Assembly (NCBI GenBank): GCA_015680685.1
Contig: MNCI01015870.1
Span: 72,324-136,323, forward strand
Length of the DNA: 64,000 nucleotides
Direction of reading: 5' to 3'
Source of the DNA: Gnetum montanum
Lineage: Eukaryota > Streptophyta > Gnetopsida > Gnetales > Gnetaceae
Shown here in pieces: positions 35,987 to 47,640 of this stretch. Under the pieces are notes generated by a model. The model searched no databases, was not told where the DNA came from, and was given only the letters and a program-made list of their open reading frames with translations. Made by a program: the position numbers and the translations under genes. The number at the start of each line of letters is the position of its first letter. Positions within the stretch are counted from its first letter, which is position 1.

Positions 35987-37230
35987 GGACACTCATTAAA
36001 GGAGTAGAAAGCTAGTACCAATCCAAGGAACTGATATCTATTTACCGATGGAGTTCCATGTTAGAGCTCTTTAATGATAAGTACCAAACATACTCGCGAG
36101 TGTCTAAGTTGCATAGGTAGATCCAAGGATGGAAACAAGGAAATCATAAGTCCTTGGATGTGGCCCTAGGTAAGTACTACTTTCTATTACACCAATGCCC
36201 ATGACATGGATAATTTCAAAAGGAAAAATTTCACCACATCATAGATGATATTAGGAATAAGATAAGGGAAACCCTTGTGATCTATGCCCAAGAAAGACAT
36301 TCTAACATGTGAACCGATCATATTTAAAGAATAATTAAACATGTGGCTAAAGAAGAAGGGGTGTTGAGAAAATGAAAAAGTGTAGAGAAGTATAATAGAA
36401 ATCCCTCCATTCACAAAAGGAATGTGCATTTCTATGACTTAGAGGAGGAGACACCACTTGAAAAATTGGTTAAAGGAAGATCTTATCAATACAAAAATCT
36501 ATCACTAAGATATTAGCTAAGGTCGACAAAATGTGCAACTTCTTAGATGAAAAGTTACAAATAGCTCTAAAAATTATAGAAGAAAGAGAAGACCAAGGTA
36601 GTATTGCTCAAGACACAAGGAGAAAAAAAGTTATAGAAAGGGCATACCATCAGAAAAAAGGTAAAGTTGTAGTAATCAAAGAGATTGCAGATTTTGAAAT
36701 AGATGATGACAAGTGAAAAATCTATGAATATGAACATTCTAAGGAATGTTGCCCAGTGTTGTCATATCTGTGGGAGTTTGGGGTGTATGCATTAAATTCC
36801 AAATTTGCAAAATGGAAAGCACCTAGGTGTTTTCCTTATTCATAATGCAACTATAGGTTGCAATTCCACTAACCAATGTATTATTCAAGTGGAGTACCTC
36901 CTCAACCTTAGGAGCAATACCAACAGTGGTAACACCCATAGTCTTAGGGAATGCCACCTCTGTAATAGTAGTATCCTTACAAGTAGCTAGACCCTTATGA
37001 ATATTATGTCTAACATCCTGTATTCCCTCATGACTCATCTAACCACACCTCCATCCCTCATCACTACTACCCTCTAGAATATTATAGAGCACCTTCTCCA
37101 AGAGGGGAGTCTCCTTTTCCTTTTCATCATCTGTATTCCTTTGCAGCTCCTACGCCACCAAACTACCACACCCTTGTCACCTACTTTACCTATGTATGGG
37201 AAAATTCCATCACAACCATAGTAGTGAAAT
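35987..37230 (+). pseudogene. Element B gag, part 2 (degenerate)
   Basis: This continues part 1 beyond the nested insertion. The conserved gag domain resumes with LFNDKYQTYS-type sequence (36067-36110), then further blocks to about 36430 (HVAKEEG). A Lys/Glu-rich part (36530-36715: CNFLDEKLQIALKIIEERED) and a segment ending YEHSKECCPVL (36728-36760) follow. The same EHSK block is seen in element D near 56530. A Pro/Thr/Tyr-rich C-terminal part reaches about 37230. Confidence 0.8.
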
Positions 37231-37439
37231 GTAGTAAGGGTAGTAAATTTAGAACTTGATATTCATTTGAGTTGTTCCAAATTGAAACATCATAAGAGAC
37301 CATTCTTCATAATGAATAATCCTACAAAACCCTTAGAGACACCCATGGCTATTAATCCTACCTCATTTGCCTCTGAAAGTAACCTTGAGTCATCTTTAAA
37401 AAAAAATACCTCTAATTTCCACATTGTCATGTTAATCCA

Positions 37440-37870
37440 CATGGTCACAAATTAGATAAAGGTTGACCACCTTCCTAGGAAATGATCTGATCTTGGAAGT
37501 TCCCTCATTTATTTACAAATTTCAAGTAATGATCCATGTAAGGCTCTATTAGGGTGAACTTAGTCTACCAAGAAATGTATAAGACTTGGAACTTGCCTTC
37601 TCTTAAAAAAAGCAACATAAGACTAGAGCTAGAAAATAAGCCCATCACTATTCTTTTGAAGCTAGCAGAGGGCATTGTGAAAATCATCTGTAGGTGGTCA
37701 TATCCTACAAATTTCCTTGTAATTCATATGAAAAATTGTAAGGGAGACATCCCTATCATTATGGGAAGGGCATGGCTAAGAACTATAGATGTCAAAATAG
37801 GGATTTAAGACCTTTTCTTAGAAATCTCTAATGAAAATGAATTTGGCAAACTAGAGAACAAGAGGATTTT
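37440..37870 (+). pseudogene. Element B protease, catalytic triad deleted
   Basis: The sequence KALL at about 37540 joins directly to VNLVYQEMYK (37554 onward). The Asp-Ser-Gly triad that sits between them in A and C is missing, apparently through a short deletion. The rest of the domain (37554-37808) is well kept: RWSYPTNFLVIHM and IPIIMGRAWLRTIDV. The protease would be inactive. Confidence 0.85.
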
Positions 37871-38199
37871 GTGCACCATATACAGTGACATAGGGTGCCA
37901 TTGCATGTAGAGAATATAGATGATAAAAGATACATCTATTTGAGTATGCAATCAATGTGTCAAAATAATAGTTAGTTAGAAGTACTTGTATGCAACAACC
38001 ACAAAGCATGAAGGTACCCAATGAGTAACATCTATTCATCAAGCTAAATATACAATCTCCATGAAACCACTGGAGAGCCTCACACATGCCTACATTGAGA
38101 ACATGGATGAAATGAAGTGGCTCTATAGTCAACTCTCCCACAAATAAAGTAAAGTGGATTGGGAAGAGTTAGAAGTCCCAAATCATTTCAGGTAAGAGC

Positions 38200-39720
38200 C
38201 CCTTGAACTAAAAGCTTTATTAGCAACTTTAGAATGCACTTTTCTTAATAATGGAAAACTAGTAATCATTAATGCCAACCTTGCTCAAGATCATAAAAAG
38301 AAGCTGTTAAAGGTGATGAACAAGTAGCCAACAATCTTTTCTTGGTTATTTCATGAACTCATTAGGATAGATTTATGGATATGCCAGTGCCACATTTATA
38401 TAGGCTCTTCCATTAAGACAAAGAGGTAACTGTAGAGAAGGTTAAACCTAAAGCTTAAGCAGGTCATTAAGGAAAAAGTAGAATAACCTCTTAAGGTCAG
38501 GTTCATATATTTGATTACAAACAATGAATGGGTTAGCTTAGTCATGATTGTACCAAGAAAAGAAGGGAAGTGGAGAGTTTGCATAGATTTTAGGCTATTA
38601 AACATTATAACTTTTAAGGATCATTTTCCATTGTCATTTGTTTATTAAGTATCGAACACAACTATAGGACATTACTATTACAGCTTTCTGGATGGTTATA
38701 ATGGCTATAACAAAATCCAAATCACACCAAAGGACTACAATAAAACAATGTTCACAAGTCCATAGGGAACGTTTTCATACAGAAAGATGCCATTTGACCT
38801 ATGCAATGATCCTACTACTTTCCAATGTTTAGTGCTTAGCATCTTTCAATAGAAAATTTGTATTGAAGTAGAACTCTTCATGGATGAATTCTCTACATAT
38901 GGGACCATTTTTAAGCAAGCCTTGGACCATCTTGAGCAAGTTATTCAATGATGTGTGTAGAAAAATTTGAAGTTCAATTGGTAGAAAAGCTATTTGATGG
39001 TTCACAAGGGCATAGTTTTGGAGCATAGGATTTTAGAGAAAGGAATTGTGGTGGACTCAAAAAAGGTACAAGTCATCCAAGGAATCATCAAACAACCTAA
39101 ACTAGTGAAATATGTAAGGTCATTTATTGGTTACAATGGTTATTATTGGCATTTCATTGAGAACTTCTTGAAAATTACTAAGCCATTGATTGAGCTAACA
39201 AAGAAGGATGTACTCTTGAACTAGACCAAGGAATGTAAGTTAGCATTTTAATAGTTAAAGAAAAAGCTCATAGAAACTTCCATTTTATGTGCTCTTGATT
39301 AGTCTAGATCCTTCCACATTATGATGAATGCATTCAATTATGACTTGGAGGTCATGCTTACATAATTAGATGATCAGAAACGTCATTACTACATCCATTG
39401 TATAAGTAGAAGCATTGTGGGGGCATAGTTGAACTACATCACCATAGATAAGGACCTTACGATAGTGGGGCTCACCTTAGAGAAATTTAGGCATTATGTG
39501 CTTAGATATCAAATCTTTATGCAAACAAACCATAGTGCCATTAGGTTATTCATGAATAAACCAAAAATGAGCCCCTATGTCATACAGTGGCTAGTGATTC
39601 TACAAGAGTTTGACCTTATGATGGTGGATAGAAAGGGAACTAAGACTGTGATCACTGATCATTTATCTTGGTTGTAATGGAACAACAAAGAGGATGAGAA
39701 AACTTTATCTAATCAATTCC
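38200..39720 (+). pseudogene. Element B reverse transcriptase and RNase H (degenerate)
   Basis: The polymerase is recognised from MIVPRKEGKWRVCIDFRLLN (38540-38605), then FLDGYNGYNKIQ-type sequence (about 38680-38720) and PFDLCNDPTTFQ (38790-38825). The catalytic box reads FMDE at 38877-38888 instead of FMDD, so the second metal-binding Asp is lost. The connection region follows (38994-39224: IIKQPKLVKYVRSFIGYNGY). RNase H-like sequence is at 39429-39677 (FRHYVLRYQIFMQTNHSAIR, LQEFDLMMVDRKG, DHLSWL). Stops and frameshifts are frequent. Confidence 0.88.
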
Positions 39721-39849
39721 CAGATGAACTTGTCTTTGCAAAAGCTATTGGAGTTCAGAATCCCATAGGTTGTAATTGATATGATGAATTCCTCAGGAAT
39801 GGGATAATAGGAAGAAATAATAGTTTCTTTAACAATCCAAGCATTACAT

Positions 39850-40532
39850 TGAAATTAGAAGCAACGTTTACAAGATTTGTGTTGATGGCTTGATACAATG
39901 ATGCATGCCCAATCTTGATCAACTATGGATCCTCTAGGATGCTCATGATGGTCCTTGTGGGGGCCATTACATAGGAAGAAGGACAACTATGAAAATTCTC
40001 ATGGTAGGATACTACTGGTCAACAATCTTTTATGATGCCTATCAATTTTCTCATTTGTGTAAGCAATGTCAAAGAAATGGAGGAATGACAATAAAAATAA
40101 AAGGGTCCCAATAGTGGATCCAATCACTGGAGCCTTTCAACTATTGGGGCATTGGCTTCATGGGACTCACCAACCCCATGTGAAAAAAATGCATATATCA
40201 TAGTAGTAGTTGACTACTATATCAAATGGGCTAAATTTACAGTCTTCACTAATTATTCATCTTCTACTAGAGCATAGTTTGTTCAAAAAGTCTGGTAAAT
40301 AGGTTTGGTGTGCCAAGGACACTTATTTATGATAATCGAACTCACTTCATGGGTGCTACTTTTTGAAAACTAATGCAACACATAGGAGTGGAACATAAAT
40401 TAACAACTCTCTATTACCCCCAAGCTAATGGTCAATTCAAAGTCACTAATAAGGAAATAACTAGGATACTAACATGCACAGTTAATAATGCTATATGGAT
40501 TTATTAATTCACTTGGAAATTTCTTAACACAA
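39850..40532 (+). pseudogene. Element B integrase (degenerate, short)
   Basis: The HHCC region (39930-40090) shows DAHDGPCGGHY-like sequence and a following QRNGG. The core has YIIVVVDYYIKWAK (40195-40235), with the first catalytic Asp, and TLIYDNRTHFMGATF (40320-40365), with the second. After HKLTTLYYPQANGQ-like sequence the core breaks off at about 40500. The C-terminal basic tail seen in element A is missing, and the spacer motif begins at 40533. Confidence 0.82.
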
Positions 40533-42499
40533 TTGTGGGGGAGATGGCCATTCATGTTAACATTCTATGTAGGCTACTTGATTTTTCATCTTTTTGTTTT
40601 ATATCATTTTTCATATGTTTTTCATTTTCTTAAATATTTTAAAACTTCTTTTATATCTTTCACTTTATTTCTTTTAATTGTTCCTATGTGTTCTTTTGTT
40701 TTGTTTTGTTGGTATGAACTCTTGAGTTTTTGTCATGCTCCTACTACTACAGGAAGTTAATTAATGAAAAATTTAATGTTATGATTGATCATTAAATGAC
40801 TAGATTTCATCTTGAGATTATGTCATTGATTAACAAATTGTTGATTTTCTGATGATATCAAGTTGTGAGTCCACAACATTCATTCATTTCATCAAACACT
40901 CTAAGGCTCTACATTGTGGGAGCACGAGGTTCTTCCATAATTAAAAATTAAGTAATTAATGATCTTATTACTTAACAGACCCAAAATGGACCAAGTGGGA
41001 ATGGAAAAGGATGTTCCTTCAAGGGGATTTGGTATCTTTTTTTTTCCAAATTCTTTCTTGAGTTTTATGATTTTCTCCATTGGTCTCTCACCACTCCTAC
41101 TATTGACCATAACTGGAAGCATGTCTTTGCATGGTGTAGTTACCATGATAAAAAAAAACCAAATAAATAAACATGAGAATTCAAAGCACATCCCTTAGAC
41201 AAAATAATGGTTTGTAAGCATTGGTTTTGATGCTAGAAAGACATGTTACCCATGCCTAAAGACACCCCTATAACTAAGGTCCTTCTTATCTTCTCGCTTC
41301 TCTTTTCTTCTTTCCTTAGAGTGGTGGTTGTTCTTTGGGGATTCTCATGAACCCTTGATTGTCAAAGGATTAGGATATGGTAATGCGAAGTCACTGAACG
41401 TGGATGGAGTTAGTCTCCACTAAGGATGGAATGGTATCAGATCATCTTAATCACAAATTTCACAATGAATTCTTGTGACTAGGATGAGAATCTCTTATCA
41501 TTTTCTCTCTTCCATCATTCTAAACTCATCATCAATCATCTCTTTACCTCCTATCATGGTTACTTGATGTATCTATTATGGCATATGACATAATCCTCCG
41601 CTAATCTCTCACATGGGTTTGATTTTTAACTTTCAGTAACCATTAATCATACTTGGGGCCTATGGACTCCTTTGGATGAGAGCATGCAAGGGAATTATTG
41701 GCATGAGTCTACTTTGGAGAGGATCCACTGGGATACCCCTTGGTCTTTCTAAGTTAAACAACATATTCCTTGGTCATTTTTACAATCGATCTAATTCCTT
41801 TACCTTCTAAATGTTCAATTTTGATTTCTTTTGGCATTATCCACTCATCCAAATCCAATCCAACTTCTCTTCCAAAAACTTGTAATCCTCATCTACATTT
41901 TTGCCAACCTTCTATACATTTCTGGCTTGCAATGGGCTCTTATTTCATCCCAAAACTCATCCAAAATTACTCATTTTACTTATTTAAAATATTAGCTCTA
42001 AAAATTATGTCAACATAACCTTGTTGATGCTTTAGGATTTGTTGACATAATAGAAGAAGAATATACATAGTTGTAATACTTAGCCAATTTTGTGTTAGTT
42101 TGTTATAGACATAAGAGAATATTTTTAGTTTTTTACAGCCCAAGAATATTTGAAGCACCATAACTCTCAAAATGCTACCCTATTTCACCCTATTTTTTTA
42201 TCCTCAAGTTACTAGAGGTAAGCTTTACATCATGGGAGCCATAAATCTTTGGTTTATTTCAGAAATTTTTTCAAAATTTCACAAGGTTTACCCATTAAAA
42301 TAATTATAAATTACTTATTCCAACTCGGTTAAACTTAACAAACAAAATCTAGTAGCTAAAAAATGAAACAATATTAAAATAATATTTCTTACTAAGATCA
42401 CAAGCAAGCATAAGCATAACCAGATTTAACAAGAAAGGTATCAAAAGAACTAAGGGTCATAGAGTTAAAGCTAATCTTGGGATATGTTTGTGAGCATAG
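40533..42499 (+). other. Element B spacer (T-rich, conserved blocks)
   Basis: It opens with TTGTGGGGGAGATGGCCA (40533-40550), then a T-rich run (40570-40730). Block 1 (GACATGTTACCCATGCCT) is at 41236-41261, block 2 (AATGCGAAGTCACTGAA) at 41392-41410 and block 3 (TTTGGAGAGGATCCACT) at 41709-41730, the same order as in A and C. No coding block was found. Confidence 0.82.
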
Positions 42500-45226
42500 A
42501 TGGCACTAAAGAGAGGATTGTAGGTGGGAGGGCCTTTCTAGCCCAAGGAAAAGTGATTAAGATAAGGAAGGAGCCAGTAGAAAAAACCACAGTAGCCTCA
42601 AGAGCAATTCACTAAAGCAACCCATGCAACAAGACCTCTTCAGCAAGAACCTAAAGTGAAATCTATTCAATAGATTCTGATGGTAGAAACAGGCTAGTTT
42701 AGGCAGGATGAAGTCACTAGGCCAAGGCCTAATATTAAAGTTATCCTCATTAAGGCCTACATGGAAAGGATAGGGGGCAAGGAGGTTCAAAGTTCTCTTC
42801 TCTAAGAATTGAACTTCAGATCTTTCTTAGAGCTAGCATGAGAAGAAGTTTGCACACAATTACAAGGATCTCCCATGTCGCTCATTCTCACCACTAGTGG
42901 AGAATGGTACATGGGGGAGACCTACCTATTCTAGAATAACCAATAAGGAGATGCATCCATGAAAATCAAAGACATCACTATCTCCTATTTAGTTAAGGCC
43001 ATTGCAGAGATCCTTGGGTTTTCCAACACTGAGGAAAATTTGGTAGAGATCTCTACACAAGCGAATATTGAAGCCAAATGGAAATGGGTCCAACATTTCC
43101 ATGGAGTAAATCGTAAGGAGTACGGTGCACTCATAAAGGTGAAGCATGCCTATTTCAAGATTGTAGCTTATCACCTAAATCCCACAGTGAGGCCAAGTAA
43201 GGTAACAATCTTCTCCACCCATGCATGCATCCACCTAAGTGAAAAATTTCCTATCATCCTTCCTTAAATCATATGTCTAGAGATAGAGAAGTGCTTCAAA
43301 GAGAATGAAAAGAAAAGGAAGACACTACCCTTTCTATGCCTCATCTGAAAACTATGCAAAAAAGGAGGTATAGCATGCTATGCTAACAATGTGGTTCATC
43401 ATGCTTCTATTGCATCATGGTAAGAGATGATAAAGGAAAAGGCCACAACTAAGTTGCAAGAAGAGAAGAGGCCTCTAGCTCCACCACGTATAGGAGAAAC
43501 AACACCAGAAGCATTTGCAACTACCTAGAAGCTCTAGAATCTTCATGAGTAGCAATTGCAATAACAATAAGGCTTAGTAGGTGGTGGAGAGCCCTTGGTG
43601 TACCATTTAGTCCTAAGTCATGTCGATAAGGTCACAAGAAACATCAATTGGTTAGATTAGAAAACTATCTCATTGTTATTAATGCAAAGGGAGTAAGCAC
43701 CCATGAGGTTAAATCCAAGTGCCTGATAGGTTATGGTATCCATCTCTTGATAAACATTTCCAGATATCTTAGGGAACATTGCAACTGTCTCTATCTAGTT
43801 GGAAGAGGATGAAGGGGCAACCATCTTAATCATGCAACATAAAGACCAAGAGACAATGGTGGAAGTGGTGGCTAATAAGGTAGCTAAATTCCTTAATGCT
43901 TCAATGATAGATGTACTAGTCATTTCCATAATGATGGACATCTAGAAATCCACAAGAGTGGGGAGTGATTAGCTAAGTGTTACCCAACACGAGAAAGTGT
44001 TGGAATTAGTAGTGGGATTTGGGTAGATGAAATCACTACAACCTAGCTATAGTTTCTTGATATAAATCACAACCTACTTATTGCTAATGCCCAACTAAAG
44101 ATATCCATCACTGAGAATCAATGGTTGGCTATTGAGATTGCATAGTTACGAGCTTGTTTATCTGATCCTACCTTTCTCAGGTCAGGCCTAACTAGAGATA
44201 AATCTCTTTAGTAGTTTTAACATAGACTATGAGAGGATGAAAATGCAAAGGAGGTAGTAATCCTCAATGTGTCATTATCAGAAGCCATGACCTTCAATAC
44301 TGATAAGGACTTGTCATAAGTCCAAAAAGAAAACTTAGTCTTGAACAAAGATAACCATCACTTGTGAAATGTTGAGTAGTAAAAGGACTAGATGGTCAAG
44401 TTTCTTTGTTAGGAATCTCTTGATGGAGGAAGTTCATGTGCTTCATCAGAAGTAAGCCATTAAGGTAGCTACTTGGAAAAATGATGCCCTAAAATTTAAA
44501 TGGGTTAAAAACCACTTCAAGAACTAGGTTGGGCTCCTTAAGGAGGTTAATGAGAAGGAAATCCAATTGGCAAACGTGAAGATGAAGAAGACTCTCCAAC
44601 AACTCCAACAAAGAGGTGACATATGATAGCCCATCTTTGATTGATTGAACATGCACAACAAAGCCAAAATCCACCTAAAGGAGTTGTAGATCAAAGAGAT
44701 GATAGAATACATAGAGTTGGCCAACCTTCACTATGTAAAGTTGGCTATGCTAATAGTAGGAAGACCAAGAACAGAGTTGGAAAAACATGTGGCTAGTTCC
44801 TACCTCTTATAGGAGGCAGACTTCAAGAACCATAAAGAAACAAAATAATAGTTGGAGACAACTAACATATAGCTTGAAGTTCTTAGAATCAAATTTACCA
44901 ATCAACTATCTAGTGTTGAGAACCTGGCCAGAAGGATGAATGATGACCATGAGTTATAAAAGTTTGTAAAGATATTTGACATCGAACGTAAACAATTCGT
45001 AGCATGGTTCATTAACATGAAGGAGTTGTTTCCTTCAATACTGTGCTTGTAAGACATCCCTATTCTAACCTACATCAGTGAAGCTGTGTGGACTAACTAT
45101 GATTCATGTGGTAAAGAAGAAAAGATGAAAGCATTACTGGATGCTTTCAAGCTTTTGCTAGCAGCAGCAGTAGTAGTAGATCAACCTCAATAGCCATTAG
45201 CACTAGAACTTGGTAAAGGATCTTAA
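42500..45226 (+). pseudogene. Element B extra ORF: conserved N-terminal block plus coiled coil (degenerate)
   Basis: The ATG at 42500 (MALKRGL) parallels the starts in C and N. The conserved block at 42890-43265 (SGEWYMGETY, DITISYLVKAIAEILGFSN, AYFKIVAYHLNPT) aligns residue for residue with element C. Charged, helix-prone sequence follows to about 44640. The C-terminal part has LANLHYVKLAMLIVGRPRTE (44715-44775) and QFVAWFINMKELFP (44995-45040), again shared with C. A run of Ala and Val codons lies near the end (45158-45180). Total length is about 900 codons. Retention in two families suggests it was once under selection. Confidence 0.72.
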
Positions 45227-45493
45227 GTGCCATAGAAGCCTTTACCTCTAGGCACCATTTGAGAATTCATCATGTCTTTAGCAATTTTTCAATAACCTAC
45301 TAAGATTTTTGTAAAGTGTAAAGTATCCAATTTTGTTGTAATGGATACTAATTTTTGTAATCTTATACAATCTAGCATTCAGAGTTAGTAGAGTTAGTTT
45401 GTTTGTCTTCTAGTTAATAAATTCCATACTTCCCCAAATTTTTAAAGAAGCTTAATCCTACTTTTGTTCACTCGAGAATGAGTTTGTAGTTAG

Positions 45494-45504
45494 TTGTGGG
45501 GGTA
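45494..45504 (+). other. Element B polypurine tract
   Basis: TTGTGGGGGTA directly precedes the TGATGAGTTG start of the 3' LTR. Confidence 0.87.
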
Positions 45505-46368
45505 TGATGAGTTGTAAGTAGATAGGTTGGATCAATGGACATGTGTTGAGGTTGCCTCGTCGATGTATCTTCATCAATGCATGGTTAGATGCATCAATGA
45601 AGATGCGTTGACATTGATAAAGGAAAGGCCTATATAAATGCATGTATCAACCACATTTATGACATCTTAGATTGATAGCATAGCAAAACCCTTGTAGTTT
45701 TGTTTCTCTAGAGTTAGAATATTTTCTCTTTGAATGCCCACAATATGAATTAAAGAGATTTTATGGTACTTTATTCAAACATCATGTACCTGAATGCATC
45801 AATGTGAATGTTAATAAAGTTGAGATTTTTTATGTTCATGGAAGTACTTGGATTAGTCTACTCTTTAATATTAACACTTTACTTTTAATGTAATTTACAT
45901 TCATGGTTTTAATTAATTAATATAATTAATTATAAAAACGTAAGTACAACTACTTCAAGCATGATGTATTGTGCTTAGTAACCCTAGTAGTGGCCATTTT
46001 GTACATTTAGTAATAGCCACTTGGTAACCTAGTAGCATTGATATTGGTTCGGAATGTGTATGGTAAGTGGAAACAATAACTTTACATTAAGATAGTTAGT
46101 TACTAGATTAATTAAGTAGTTAAATAATTAGTTGATTAAATCTTCATTTACTTGTATAGCTATTAGGATAAAAATATATATAGAAGTCCTTTTAAAAATA
46201 GACATAATGTGCCTTCTCATATTTAGCAAGATAATGATCATACAACCTGTTACTTCATGGTTTAAGACTATAAGCAACTTAGGAACTAAGTTCATGGAAT
46301 TCTACTAGATTGCTAGTGAACATTTGTGATTTGTATGGTTGGATGTAGGGGATACCCACTACTCATCA
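45505..46368 (+). repeat. Element B 3' LTR
   Basis: It starts TGATGAGTTG and ends ACTCATCA, with a TATATAAA box at 45631-45638. It carries GATGCATC-like palindromes at about 45570-45600. It is longer than the 5' LTR by roughly 150 bases, mainly in the region where the 5' LTR has an N-bounded inverted segment. Confidence 0.92.
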
Positions 46369-46570
46369 ACCATGATTATACATGATTATGAAAATACAAT
46401 GAAAAATGATAATGTTTGATATTTCTAATACCCTCCATCGAATAAACTAGAGATTTATTGTTGTAATTACAATCCTTAAACATATATTTTCAACACATTT
46501 AACATTGGGTAGTTTAGTAAAACCAACAGCCCATTAATTAGCATTATTAATATATATATAGGCTTTATGA
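46369..46570. other. Short flank of element B
   Basis: It begins with ACCAT, the right target duplication of element B. A short direct repeat (CATGATTATA) follows; nothing else was recognised. Confidence 0.5.
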
Positions 46571-47640
46571 AANATAAAAATTGTTTCTTGTCTTCCCATT
46601 GGACCATGTTAGTGTTAAAACCTCTTACTTGNATTTCTTAAACTTATGACAACAAATTAAAATTCCATATGCCAATTTTAAAATAGGTTTTCTTCTATCT
46701 AATAATGAAAGTAACAACTTAGACATGACACATCCATAAATCAAAAGGTTATAACTATTCATGAGGTTCATAAGGATTTAATTTAAGGAAAAAGGATTAA
46801 ATATAATATATCTAATTTGCAAAGAAATAAAATGAATATTTATTACATTTGAAGACCCATAGAATATAGTGAATAGATATTACATTTTCATGAAAAATAA
46901 TGATAGACTCTATAAATTGGCCAAGAACCAATGGAGGTAAATAATGATGTATTTTGATACATGACTAGAATAGTAGCTAAGAGACAGTGAGCTTCTATAT
47001 CTAGTTTGTTAGATCTAATGTGATGTAAAAACTGTTTCTTGTCTTCCCATTGGACCATGTTAGTGTTAAAACCTTCTACTTGAATAGCTTGTAAACATGC
47101 CTAGGAGTTTACTACATATACTCCTAAGAGATATTACATTTTTTCAACCATTACATCCCCTAAAGATATCAACTATGGTCTCAACCAACTACTCATGTGG
47201 TTTATAAGGACTTAATTTAAGGAAAAATGATATGCTATTGGTCATTTTAGATATAATATATCTAATTTGCAATGAAATGAAATGAAGCTGTATTACATTT
47301 GAAGACTCATAGGATTTATTAGATAGATATTACATTTTCATGAAAAATAATGATAGACTCTAGAAATTGACAAGACACCAATGGGGGTAAATAATGATAG
47401 TATTCTGATATTTGATTGAAATAGCAGCTAAAAGATAGTAAGCTTCTACATCTAGTTGATTAGAACTAATGTGATGTAAATAAAATTGTCTCTTGTCTTC
47501 CACATTAGACCACATTTGTGTTAAGACCTTTTACTTCACTAATTATAAAATATGCTTAGGATTTTGCTACATGTCCTCCTAAGAGATATTTCATTTTTTC
47601 AACAATTCCATCTCTTAAAAATACCAACCATGGTCTCGTG
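46571..47640. repeat. Direct repeats of ~450 bp, about 2.4 copies
   Basis: Copies begin near 46571, 47025 and 47475. Each starts with a TTTCTTGTCTTCCCATTGGA-like phrase and continues through GGACTTAATTTAAGG and CATGAAAAATAATGATAGAC. The third copy is partial and fades near 47640. Single Ns at 46573 and 46632 bound the first 58 bases of copy one. No coding content was recognised; a diverged piece of the same repeat is at 2262-2330. Confidence 0.85.

Larger units (their letters stand above)
22962..46368 (+). mobile_element. Element B: Ty3/gypsy LTR retrotransposon, split by element C
   Basis: LTRs at 22962-23668 and 45505-46368 match, and both end ACTCATCA. The flanks ATCAT (22957-22961) and ACCAT (46369-46373) agree at four of five bases. 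The interior reads primer site, gag (interrupted at 24998 by C and resuming at 35987), protease, reverse transcriptase, RNase H, integrase, shared spacer, extra ORF and polypurine tract. Without the nested insert it would be about 12.4 kb. Polymerase, protease and integrase are all damaged. Confidence 0.92.

Noticed and set aside
42500-45226. Extra ORF as a viral envelope gene
   Set aside because: No signal peptide, transmembrane segment or cysteine-rich ectodomain was noticed; charged coiled-coil sequence dominates. Position after pol is not enough.
16905-46368. Elements N and B as a single element sharing LTRs
   Set aside because: Their LTRs have different U3 sequences and each pair has its own target duplication, with 336 bases of other sequence between them.
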